64,000 nt of DNA. Origin: Euprymna scolopes (lineage: Eukaryota; Mollusca; Cephalopoda; Sepiida; Sepiolidae). The notes under the pieces are model-generated. The model made no database searches. It had not been told where the DNA came from and saw only the letters and a list, made by a program, of their open reading frames with translations. The stretch covers positions 38,221,691-38,285,690 of the forward strand of contig CM044488.1 of NCBI GenBank assembly GCA_024364805.1. Reading direction: 5' to 3'. Positions 23,601 through 37,093 of the stretch are shown piece after piece. The first letter of the stretch is position 1, and every line of letters starts with the position of its first letter. A program made the translations under genes and the position numbers.

Positions 23601-26600
23601 CATCACAGATACTCAATCTGGATGCACCTTCAACTCCTGGTTACTTAAATTTTGAAGAATCTGAGATTAGAGCCGGTCAGCAACTGTTGAAGATTACATC
23701 AGAAGATATGCATTTAGAAGTAAGCTGATGCTTTTCTGATTCTTTTTATTCTCATCCCTATTTTTGTTTTCCTCTACTCTACATCAACTCGGATGCATTT
23801 TTTAAAATTTTACATTCTAAAAAAAAAAAAAAAAAATCATTGAAATTAAGTTTTCTTGTGATAAAAGCAATTATCAGTTACTAATAATATTTATCAAAGT
23901 TAAAAGTTTAAGATGACAGCAGGTGTGATTTACAAGACAATCCTGAAGCACAATCTTTGTGACTTCTATACAAAAGTCTGATTCAATTTCATCCAATTTA
24001 AGTAAAAAATAAAAAATAACAATTACTTCTGATAGACTGATTATGCTGCTGATTTCAAAGTCCACAAAATTTTAGTATCATATAATAGAAAACATTTGGT
24101 TCTTGTTCAGAATTCTCCATGAATTAAAAAATGCATAAATTGAATATTTTATCATATAGGAAAGCATTTTTTTAAATGTTTTTAGCAATTAATAGTAATC
24201 TGTAATCATTACAAGGCACATATTGATATCTATTTGTCTCAGTAGTTTGAATTGAATTGTCTTTATTTATTGAATATGGCAGAGCAAAACACACCATCTG
24301 TGTTTCCTCATAAAATTTAATTTTACATGTGGAAATTTTTAGAACGTGACATTTTTGTTCCATGACAGGTAGATGCATAAATAGGTGCATAAAGGTTTTT
24401 CTGTATTTTAAGTTTAGGTTGAATTCCGGACAACAATCAAATATTTTTATAAGAGTTGTATGTTTGTTGAATTTTCGTGTAATCTTCACTTTTTTTTTCT
24501 TTTTTAGAAATACAAGGTGAATCATCATTCTGGAATGGGATCTGAACTCAGGGACTCCGTTGAAAGTGACACCTGTGAATCACAGTCTCAACCTTTTTTG
24601 GGGGTTGGCAGTGATTCAACTCGTGGCATATCTGACAGTGAAGAAACCAATGGACCTGAAGGCCTTGAGAGATTAGCCGCCGCTGCAGAACAGTGCAGTG
24701 CCGTTGACGTCTCCTCATTTACTGCAGCTACCAGAACCAATTTCATGCTGCATGGCACACCACCAACTCAAAACTCAACTGCTGAGAATGTAAAGTTAGA
24801 ACTTGAAGACGACGAGACGCTGGATGCCAGTGAGACTACTGAACACCAAAATCCTGACCTGCTTGACAGCGGTATTGTACGTTCTGAACAGGATTCTATA
24901 AAAAATGAGGTTGCGTGTGAAACCAAAGAGTTTGCAAGTAGTAATAAAAATATAAATGAAAATTCTGTATGGACAGCGATGCAACAAGAAACGACATTAA
25001 AGCCTCATGTGGAGGCTACGATGGCAGCGACAGATCCACGCTATTTTGACACCTATAAACACAAAATGCTCGCATCGACACAACCAGTCTTCACAAACTT
25101 TTCTCATGTATTTAAAAAGCAGAAGGATGGTTCGTCGGATGTTTACCCATTTAAACAAAAGAAAGAAAAAGTTGATGAGAGCTGTGATGAGATTTCGACT
25201 TCTTCTTCGGAGAAGAATGCGGAGAGCGTTCCAGTAGAGCCACAGGTTGCATGCTTTGGCGTCAGCCAAGGCGTTTCTGCCACCACTCCGACTGATGTAT
25301 GTACAAAAAACTCTTCAGAATATTCTCAGAAACATACTTTTGAAAACTCTGTAGACCATGTTGAAGCAACGGACTCTGTTGACATGTCTACTGTTTGTGA
25401 TACAGAAAAGGTTAAGAATCTTCTCCCGGACAAAGAATTAGCATTAAATTCTGAACATAACATTCTTGCAGAAGGAGATTCTAACCAATTCTCTACTCTA
25501 GCAGGCAGCGATGTAGGAATACGGACCAGTGACGGAGTAGGTGGTGGTGGTGGCGGCGGTGGTGGGAGTAGTAGTAGTAGTGGCAATATTAACAATATGG
25601 ACTCTATTCTCAGAGCATCTAGCCACCACCAGCCCCCCGCCCTAAATACTCTGCATTTATCTGATATGTGTGTTAATATTAAGCTTGCTGCATATGAAAA
25701 AGACAATTCACATTCACTACGCAACGAGATTTCATCATCAGAGACGGACACTCCGTCAACTGTTACCACTTATGGGCAACCATCAATCGCAGCGGAAATG
25801 GACATAGCGCACACCGCTGCGATTCCCATCCCCCCGAGTGGTATAGTGGTAGAATCCATACCTGTAAAAACTCCCTCAAAGAAAAAGGTGAGGTAATCAA
25901 TGTGAGGGTTAAGATTGGAAGACACGCCCATTTTTATTTTATTTTTTGCTAATTAGATAGCAAGATTTATTGTTATTTGATTATTGACTTTTTATTTCAG
26001 ATATTTTAAGAGTAATATACAATTGAGTAGTATTAGTCATTATTTTAAAACTTTATCCTTTATAACAATTATTTATTAAAGACTATCATTGTTTGTCAGG
26101 GCATGGATAGAAGAGTTAGTAGATGTAACATTTTTTAAAACTTCTTTCTCTCTTTCTCCCTCTCTTTCTCTGGATTTTAGAATATGACATCCAAATAAGT
26201 CCATTTCTTGCCAGGTTTTTATTTATTCATTTTTCATTCAAATCGGTCTTTCCCTGCTAACTGATCCAGCTGCTTTATTTATTCTACATTTACTAATCCA
26301 TGCACTCTCTATTTTTTCAATCTGACTAAAGCAACAAACTCTCCTGTTCTACACACATTAATCTTTGTCTGAGGTAATCAGATATAAGCCTGTCTGTAAG
26401 CTTTACATTACACATTGTGTCATTCTACTATTTCTCTCCATGCAACACATATCCCCAACCTTCATTGGCTATGTTTCACTTCCATATATCGCCATACTAC
26501 ATACACATGCCAGATTTACATCCATTCTATTCCAGTTTTATTGGGAGGTCATATCATTTGCATTAATACCCTTCTCTACTTATCAGTGAAATCTTGAGAG

Positions 26601-29600
26601 GTTGTGAGTTGAAGTCTGGTTTTAAAAATCTTAGAGTTGGGAATCTTTTTTTTCAAAGGACTATATACTTCTGGAGTGAGGGAGTCTAAGTTGGTAATTT
26701 TTGCAAGAGTTAGCAAATATTTAAAACTAGCTGCACCCGGCCACGCATTGCTGTAGCTCAGTTAATGGCTAAAATCACCTGGTAAATCTGAAACGAAACA
26801 CGCATTTCGGCTATTGAAAGAGAATCATTCATTTAACTGGAATTTGTTTACAAATAACAAAATAAATCGATATAATCGACTGTTTTTTGGTGTTGTAAAT
26901 TTGAAACTACTTTTTTCTTTCTTTCTTTTTTTTTTTTTTTTTAATAAATGCTAGCTATAGAAAAACAAAAAATATTCAAATAATTAAAATAGATGTTATT
27001 TCACTAGAAGTTAAATTTAATAAATGAATAAATCTAGTCAAAACTTTTCGTTTGCAATGTTTTATTTGTTAAAATCAGCTTCTCATTAAATGCAAAATAT
27101 TTTGGTTAAAAAAAAACAGTTGATTGTATTTTATTTTATTAGTCGGAAAAACAAAGATTTGTGTAAAAAAATATATTTGTGTACTTAAGTGTCCAGTAGC
27201 GGTTATTTGGTGGTCATATAATGACTAAAAACACTAAACTTAATCAGAAGAGTAACTTATCTGGCCTTTGATAACATTTATTTGTATATATTCAAGTTTT
27301 ATTACCACTTCTTTGTACGTAATAGTTAGCCCCCCCCCCAAAAAAAAAGAAACAACAGTTGATTTCATTTATTTATTTTATTATTTTCATTAAAATTCCA
27401 GTTGAATGAATGATTCTCTTTCAATAGCTGGAACGCATTTCATTAGATGTGCCCGACAACAAAATTATTTTTTAGTTAAGACGCATGCTAAACTGAACAC
27501 ACGCACACAGGCATACTCATGTACAAACTAATAAGCATTATTCGCATTGAAAGAGTGATGTGCTAAGAGTACCCCCTGAACACACAGAAAAATAGGTAGC
27601 AGCAGTATGTAAACTACAAAGCAACCAATACATTTGCAGGCGATTTGGATCCATTAAGTGTTAAGCTTTACCATCACTACTTTCCAAGAAGTAACATTAA
27701 TTTGTTACAAGAGCATAAATATTATTGTTCACAATGTTGTGTGATGTATAGCATATTATCATATTCAAGATGGAGACATTTTTTTTTTTTTATTAGAAAT
27801 GTTTCAGTTGCTAGTGGAATAAGTTTGAGAATTTAAAACCTGAAACATGCAAGGAAAGGAGTGCATCGTTGTGTCCTGATCTGGATGGGGGGGTGGTCTA
27901 CAAAATGTATTTTATGATTATTACCAGAATTTAATGATGGTAACTATGAACTTGTACAATTCAATCCATTGAAACAATGTTTATTACTAGTATTTTCAAA
28001 GCCATTTGAAAAAACTGAAAAGACTTGATTTTAGAATTTGAAATTGTTTTTTTAACTTTGACTAAATCTAACAAAGGAATAATTGAACTCTGCTCCATTG
28101 AAAGGTAAATTTCAATAGATAAACAATTGATATGTGTGAAACATTTTTTAAAGTCCAATGTAAAAATAATATCTTGATTAGTGATGACATATTTTATGGT
28201 AATATATGCTTGGTTATATTTGATTTTGGTCCCATTTGTTAATGTTTAAAATTCACAAGTCTTTCAAAGATTATTAATGATTGATATTAGATTTGATTTG
28301 TATAAATTCTATCTTTTAATATTATAAAAGAAAATGATTATGCATATAAATGCTATTAAAAGTGATATTTTGTATACTCTTTTAGCACCGTTTCATTTGG
28401 AGGGATACGTTCTTTATCTTTTTCAGGAAACTGGTGTATTTAAAAACACAACAATTTTAAACTAGATTTTATTGGATATCCAATTCCTTAATTAGTAATT
28501 GTACATGAAAGAAAGTATCTTTTATGATAACAAGAAAGGCTGCCTGGTTAAGTAGCAAATATATTGAAGGCAACTAAATATGTGGGAAAGGTATGAGTTC
28601 CCTTGCACCATGTATTTATAGATTAAATAGTACAATTACTGTTATTTTAACAATGCTTTTACAAAAGTAGAACATTTGTTTAGAAAAACGGTTTATCATC
28701 ATGACTGGTTGATATGCTGTTAAACAAAATGATCTAGAAATACTTTTCATCAGAGAATAACATTTCTGTTGAATATATATATATTCAACAGAATATATAT
28801 ATATATATATATCCTAGTTCTACTTTCAGATAAAAACTTTTGCATTAAATAGAAACAAATTTCCATGCCAGTGAACTCGTAAAATATATTATCTGTACAA
28901 ATAATATTGTAGACATTTTTGAATAATGGACTGGAACCTATTTATATGAGAAAAATAGAATTAAACGTTTGCATGAGAATAATCAAAAGAAACTTATTTT
29001 GCTATCTAATGTACATGTTTATATTTTCAAACACCTACAATAATGAAAAATATCAGTCGGATATTGCATTTAGTGTGATACTGAATACAAGGCCAACTTG
29101 AGCAGTGTATAAGTAAAGATAAAAGCTTCCAATTAGTAAAACATTTTATATATAATGTAATAATCATAGTGTAATATAGTGTATTCATGATTCTTAGATA
29201 TACCTAGTCTCAAACATTATCGTCACAAAAATTGTGCAGAAACAATGCAAAAGAACAACTTTGACTGTTTACATTTCATTTTTGCAGTTGAAAGTTATGA
29301 TTTCTGATATCATACAGATAAGCCTTTTTTTTTTTCATTAGTACATCCATAAAAACTTTATTTCAAACATGTAAATATCACTTGAAGCCCAATTTGGCAA
29401 TTGGTAAGAAAAATTGGTCAAATGTAAAAAAATTGCCCATTAAAGATACCAGGCTAAATTTATTTATACTGGAGTAATTTTGTAAGCTCAGTTGCTAATG
29501 AAACTACACCAGGGTTGTAAAGTAGTACCACAGGTGTATCACCAGATTAGATTTTAAAAGATTTGCTTATATTTTAATTATTTGCACTAATTTTCATTCT

Positions 29601-32600
29601 ATTTCTAATGCAATCCAAAAGTTTTTTGTTTTGTACTTTTGTATAAAACATTACATTAAAACAAATATGCCTAAACAATTAGAAAATTGGTAAAATTTCA
29701 ATTTCAAATATATTGAAAACAGTTTTCCTTATGCACTTAAAACAAAAACAACCTTTCAAAAGTATTTATTCAGATATTGTATAGGCTTGTTGAGTAATGT
29801 TGAATATATAAAAAAATTAACCCTGACTTCAGGAAAATTAAATCTATATCCTATAGGAAGATGTGTACAGAAGAGTAGGCTTAAATGTTATAGCCATGTT
29901 AAAAGAAAGTTTTAGGTTCAATTCACAAGGGAAACATGGAAGGAAATGATAAAAAATAGACTTTGGGATAAATGAAGATTTGTTCAGCACTAGATTACTT
30001 TGAGTCAATTTCTTAAAGCCGTCCAACACATGGCAATGTGTAAAATGGACATTAAACTGAATGATGGCCTCATTGCCCAGTCGTAAATAGGAGGAATAAC
30101 ACTTACATGCAACAATATAGAAAGTGATAAAGGGTAACTTTCATTTTCTGCTCCTTTTACTCCCTTAAAATTAAATCCAACATTCCTCATTAAACTGTGC
30201 ATATGTTCTAAATTTCATAATCTGTCTAGTAGTTTTGAATCAAGACACTTTTTTTTCTCTGTGTAGGAGCTGGGGGGGGGGGGGCTGCTTCTCTTTGATA
30301 ACTTCAAAAGTAATTCAAACATTACTTACTACACTTCCTATTCTACACATGAAATATTACTTTTCAGGCTAACATGTCCCTTATTTTTAGAGAAGGAGTG
30401 GGGATTATTGCTTGTCATTTTGGAGGGAGTTCCAGCAGGAATATACAAGTATTGGTATTTCCATTCTTAGACTCCCCCACTTTTTTTTTTTTTTTTTTTT
30501 ACCCCTGTTAAGAAATTATCTTATGCCAGTAAATACAAAATATCTTTCTTTTTCTTCCTCCATCTCTCTTGTCCATATTTGCCACTGTTTTAATTTATTA
30601 GATAAAAATTTTACCTAAATAAAATATTTCATTAAAAAGTGTTACTATTATATCATGAAATAATTTCATACAAATCAGAATATTTGAATTTTCAAAGAGA
30701 CATGTTAAAATTTGAAACTTAAGTGCCTCATTTAAATGTGTTTGAAAATCTTGCATGTCTAACATCTAGTGTTAAAAATCAGACATTTGAATTTTCATGA
30801 AGCAGGTAGCTATCGGGTTGACAAGAAAGTTCTTGCAGTTTTTAACTTTTAAATTCAGATGACATATCTTGGCTCAAACAAAAATTTATTGATTGAAATA
30901 AGCACCATCAAAATTAACACACTTTTGCCAAATAAGTGTATTTATACCAGTAATAAAAAATCTTGCGTGCTGGTGAAGTTGCTGAAGGCATTTTTGATAT
31001 CACTTAGGTTTTTGAAGCATTTCTCATGCAGAAAGTTGTGGAGATGCTTGAAAAAGTAGTAATCATTAGAGATCTGGAGATTATTGCGGATGAGGCAGTT
31101 TTGTAGCCCAATTTATTCAACTTCTGCAGAGTCGGTTTAGCAACGTGCAGTCAGACATTGTCGTGAAGAAGAATTGGGCCTTTTCTATTGACTAATGGTG
31201 GGTGTTGTTGAAGTTTCTGATGCATTTCATCCATTTGTTGACAGTACTTCAATGCCGTAATGGTTTCACCTGCATTCAAAAAACTAATGGATCAGGACTA
31301 GTCGCAAACCACCCAACAGTTAGCATGACCTTCTTTTGGTGCAACTCTGGCTTCAAGAAGTGTTGTGGAGCTTTATCTGCATCTAACTTCTGAGCTGAGC
31401 ATCATTGTCGTAAAGAATCCACTTTTCATTGCAAGTCACTACCAGGTTGAGAAATGGGTCGTTCTTGTGTACAAAAAAGGAAGATGGCACTTAACAATGT
31501 TTCTTTTGACGTTCAGTTTGTGACTCATCAAGTTTTTTGGCTTTCTTATCTCTCTCAAGTGTTTGGAAATTGTCATGTTATATCTAATTCAGAAGCAAGT
31601 TCTCGAATAGTTGTGTCTAGATTAGCTTCGACTAAGGCTCTTAATTGATCATTGTCAACATTCAGTGGCTGACCACTATGCTCATCATCTCGTCACCGCC
31701 ACAAATTTTCTTAACGCACAACACAATGGTGATTTATAGTAGTTCTTGGGACTAAATACTTTGTTGATATCACAAGCTGTTTCAGAAGTTCCTTGTCAAC
31801 CTAATATATTTACTCAGCATTTTTCTACTTTAATTTATATATATATATTTATATATAAGATGTCAGTTATTTGTTTGCAATAGGTTTTAACAAATTCAAT
31901 TATATATACAAAAGGCCATTTTTACATTAATGCTAATGGAAATAATTTTCCATTCACTAATGTGATACTCCTGAGATTGTGCACGACATATATATTTTAA
32001 ACTAACATTCTTTTTTATATTTAAAAAAAAATTTAATTATCCACAGACATGTTTGGCTGTTCATGACTCATCAATGAGGCTGAACTTCAGGTCCTGGTTT
32101 TTATCTCGCTAAATTCAGCCATACTGATAAGTTGTAAAATGACAAAACATGTTTGTGGATGATTAAAGTTTTTATTATATATTATAATTACTTGAGCCAA
32201 ATTGTTATAAAACTGACTGATTTGTTAATGTTATGTTTAACCTTCGTCCTTATTTATAAAATTATATCATTTCAATATTTTAATATATTAAAAATTATAA
32301 AGCAATAATTTGAAAGTTTAAATATTTCCAAAATTCCTTCTTGTTCTTGTTGAGAATTTTCCATTTATTAAAATACAAAAATGCATAAAAATCTGTATGA
32401 TGTGTGTACACATAATGAATCAAAAATATCTGATTTCAGAAAATCACACGAATTGATCAAATAGTTTTATTTTTATCAAGAAAATCATTTTTAAATGATT
32501 AATGGGAATTTGTAGCCAACAATGGAATTTATATTATGACACCTTCAAAAGTATTGGTAAAATGAACTTAAAACAAATATTTTTAATTTTCAAATGTGCT

Positions 32601-33252
32601 CAATATTAGGTACAGCTTTTTAAATATACTTTATATAAACATTTGAAATGGTCTACACAAATTCATGTTTCTGTGGTCCCACAATTGATGCTGAACTGAA
32701 AACGTCCAAAATAAACAAATAGACAATGCCCATTATATTCAATTTAAAACATGTTATCTTACTTAATGATTTTAAATATTTCACATTAGCTGTCATTTGG
32801 GTTGGATAAAGTGATTTTCAAAATAAATTGTAACTAAATACATTATTATATTGCTAATAACACAATATAGTAATAACAAATGAAAACTTAGATAGTCAGA
32901 AACTAAGTTTGATTTATTAGTTTAAATATTTGAAAATCTGATGATTTTTTTTTTTTTTTTTTTTAATGTTCCATATATCTATGGCACTACTGCTGGGTGT
33001 ATTTATTTATATTTACATATAAAATATATTAATATATTATGACATTTAAAATGTTTTTATCCCAGGACCACTTTTTCCTTGTTGATTGCTTTGCCTCTTC
33101 TTTGAGAAGGGATTGCTAATTATCTGAGGTATCTCTACCAGGGAATACTAATAGGGCTGCCCAGGCAGTTTTTGCAGTTCAGTGTGCTCCTTCTTGGATC
33201 TGCTGACTTTTCAGTTCCATTTTCCACCCTTTGTCACAGTTTTCATTGTGGA

Positions 33253-33297
<45 letters not shown>

Positions 33298-36200
33298 CAA
33301 AAACCAAGACTGCAAAGAATGGGTTGATAGCAACAAAAAGTGTTTTCGTATCTTTATTTAAAAAAAATAAATAAATATACAAAAATAGGTAGATATATAA
33401 ATTAAAAAAAAAAATACTTTGCAAAGATGCGATAGAGGTAAAGTGATCTCACTTGTTTTCTTTTCCTTATAAAGGAAATGTTTCTTTTCCATAATGTTTT
33501 GTTGTTAAAGTGCTTTTTATTTAATAAGTCTGAAGAAAGGCTGTTCTTGTGGAAATTTTCAAACGGCATATTGTTTGAATTTGTCCAGATGGTCTTGAAA
33601 CAATTGTAACTAACAATGAAATACGCTTTTTGTTGCTATCAACCCATTCTTTGAAGTCTTGGTTTTTGTTAAAACAGTATATGAATGCTCAATTATGAAA
33701 TATGATAATTTTATAGCTTAAAGTCATCTCTTCTTTGGCTTAAATTTATTGGTATATGAATGATTACTGAATTATATAAACCCAGTATAATACGGAATAC
33801 TACAAATTAGACTATACACACACACACTAACAGGGCACCTGGCATTGCGCAGTTGTAAAATATGCTTAAATATGATATTTTGATTAATGTAGATTTCATA
33901 TTTATTATTATATTATATAGGACCCAATATATAGTAATGATTTAATATATATATTGGACTCAATATATAGTAATGATTTAAAAAGTTAAAAAAAAAAATT
34001 ACTTGTGCAGCACTATTGAGAATCAAAACTAAAACATTTAGTTTACGATTTATTTTTGCCTCTGTCGTTAATTACTGAGCTATGAAAACATATTTGCTGC
34101 AAGGTTAAAAATTAAAGCATGAACCAATACCTACTACGTTATACATGCATATTCATAATGCCAGCATTCAGCATTCACCTGGCAAATTTTTTTAATTTTC
34201 ACACTTTTATACCGATTTTCCCGGGCCAAAACCCAAATGTAAAGTTTCGCATGGAATCAAATACCTTATACATGAAGTTTCATGTTTGTAGACCAAAAAC
34301 TCCAGGAGGAGTTTGATGGGTAAAATGTTTTAAACAAAAATATATATGCATACATAATAGGACAAAAAGAGTATGAAATGAAGTCACAAAACTATATATT
34401 GGTAGATATAGAATGAATCATTAATTGAATAATGGAATACAAGCAAAATTTGGGGGATAGAAGAGACTCTCTATGCCAGGGCATTTCGAAGCCTAATGCT
34501 TCTCATCAGAAGAGTAGAGAAGATGCTAGGTAGCATGAGGAAGATGCGGCGTCTAGCGTAAGGTTCATTAGAGACGAAAAAGATTAAGAGGAATTAAAAT
34601 GTTGGGAAGCTTTATTGAATTCTAAATAAATAAAGAAGCGTATTAATATAGTATGATATATAAGATTGTATATGGTTTTTAACATAGTGTTGAGTTTAAG
34701 GGGTATATGTTTTAGGGTTAAATTGGGGGTGTATTGTTGCTGCATAGTAATTTATTTTAATGGTTTGTGAGGTGTCTATTATCTATGGAGTGGTATTTTT
34801 GACAGGTGCAACCTAAATGGCAAATGTTGACTATAAAATCGCTTATAATTTGGGGGGTATTTAAGGCTGTAATATTGATTAGGTAATATGCAGCAATATT
34901 TTTAAGTTTCTTCTGTTATGATATAGGGAGTATGATTATAAGGAGGTGGTCGGAGGATATGATGGCAATATCTATGAGTGCGTTTAAGTTGATGCAAAAG
35001 GTTTAAGGATACATATAGTTGGCAAGGTGGAAGAGTAAGGAGACATTTACTACTTATAAAAGTGGTAATAATACCAATAATAGTAGGGTAATTATAATAA
35101 TGAGAATGATAATAATACTGATAATTATAATAATAGTAATAATAATAAAAGTAAAATAAAAATATTACCAATAGCTGTGATAAAAGTAATGTTAATGGTA
35201 ATAACAATGGAAATGAAGATAATGGTAACGGTTATGGTAGCAATGACGGGGATAATAATAACAGCAATTATAATGGTGATTATAATAATAATAATCAGTA
35301 AAAACAAGACAATAATAATGATAATAATACTACTACCACTACTACTACTAATAATAATGTTAATAATTACTAGGGAATGCGTAAATTTCTTGAAATCCGA
35401 TTATAAAGGCCATCAAATTTTTTTTTTTCATATGAAAAAAGCAAGGCCTAGAAAATGGGATACATTCTCGTTTATGAACACGAGGGACAGGTCTTTTTCG
35501 TTTGGTGTAGCTATTTTTTTTAGTAGTTCTAATATCCAAGAGATGTTGCAAGAAGCATGGTTTACAGCTGTCCGTTAAAATTCCATATTTCTCCATTAAA
35601 TTTTGTGTTATATTGTTGGGGTGGTCTTACATAGATGTGCTGGTTTGGTGAATTCTTTTCCTCCTATTTTGGATGGCAAAAAACGGTATTTGTTCAAGGG
35701 GGGCTCGTGATAGAATTTACTCAAAACTGGGCTGGTTCAGCTGCGTTCAATCTAGTGAGATTATCAGTAGGAAGTGACGACTAGAAAGGAATTTGGAAGG
35801 AATTTAGAGATGGTACACATGTGGGGAATTGGGATCGCACTTGGCTGATAGTCGGAAGGGGTAGAAGAGGGATGGGGATGTGTCTGTATGGGTGACGGGG
35901 GTAGGTTGGGCTGAACCGGGGAGCTTATCTTAGGTTATATTTTCGGTACATTTAAATGTTTTAATGTAAATACTACTGGGATGAATGGCTTAGTGTTAAT
36001 CTGATAGTGGAGTCCAAATGCGCTGATTTTTAAATTATTTCTTATGGGGGGGGGGGTTGCCAGTGGGGGTTACGGGGTGGTTGTTAGATGGTTCTAAATT
36101 TAGTTTTTAGGTCTTTGGCTCTGGGAAGGGGTTTCTAAGCTATTTTTTCATTAGGCTTAGGTTTTAGATTTGTTAGGTTATATTCTGGTTGCATCGTGTG

Positions 36201-37014
36201 CTAATTGGTGGTGTGGTTGCAATTTAATAGGTGGTATTAAGTGTACAGTTTTACGGAGATAGGGTTTGTTAGACAAAGTTGTCTGAGGACTTATGCTTAA
36301 AGTAGTTATATTGTTAATTAGGCCTTGCCAAGATGAAGGTGATTCTAGGTCGGTTATTTATTTAATGTTATGTAATGGTTATGCATTCAGAGGGTGTGCT
36401 AATATTTTATATTAAAAAGTTGAAGTTTTTTATGGCGATTTTTGCAAATAGCGAGTGCTTAGGGGCGGTTTCAGACAGAAGAAACTTAAAAATATTGCCG
36501 CATATTGTATTCCATTATTCAATAAATGATCCATTCTATATCTACCAATATATAGTTTTGTGGCTTCATTTCATACTTTTGTTGTCCTATTGTATAAGCT
36601 CCGATAATAATTGTTGAGCTTGGCATTATCCAGATAAGTCTCCTCTTGTGGAATTGTACTTTCTCTTTTCCTCTTACGCATTGAGCTACATATACATGAT
36701 ATATATAGAAAGAGTTTTGTATTTGCTATAAACTTTTTACGCAAATATTATACAAGTATAAATCCTGTATAATATCTGCATCAATATAATTACATGTAGT
36801 TAACTATAGATGATCATCCCATGAGAAAACCGAAAAAACTAATTGGGAATTAATTAAAATGAATGCTTAAAAAAATATGCAAATAAGATCTTTTGCTAGG
36901 GAATGCAATTCCATGACCCATATATAAGAAAGTTGTATTTTCTTTTTAAATAAATAGAAAAAAGTTTTTTTTAATATAAATATCAATACACAAAAAAAAT
37001 ATATATTCTTATAA

Positions 37015-37093
<79 letters not shown>

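Larger units (their letters stand above)
34357..36590. mobile_element. 2.2-kb element with 85-bp terminal inverted repeats and a hammerhead ribozyme
   Basis: The ends 34357-34441 and 36506-36590 are inverted copies with only a few differences (ATAGGAC, AGTATGAAATGAAG, CACAAAACTATATATTGGTA, GATATAGAATG, TTGAATAATGGAATACAA). The minus strand carries a complete hammerhead motif at 34466-34515, 25 bases inside the left repeat. The interior has a 330-bp ATAATA/GTAATG microsatellite-like tract (35045-35370) and G-rich sequence on the right. No polymerase or transposase was recognised, so it looks non-autonomous. The high identity of its ends suggests a fairly recent insertion. Confidence 0.82.

Noticed and set aside
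35177-35578. 133-codon open frame rich in Met, Ile and Val
   Set aside because: It is a translation of a triplet microsatellite with random sequence appended; no homology or gene context.
34902-35596. Coding remnant of a Penelope-like polymerase near the hammerhead
   Set aside because: I tried all frames of this part by eye and found no reverse transcriptase or GIY-YIG motifs.
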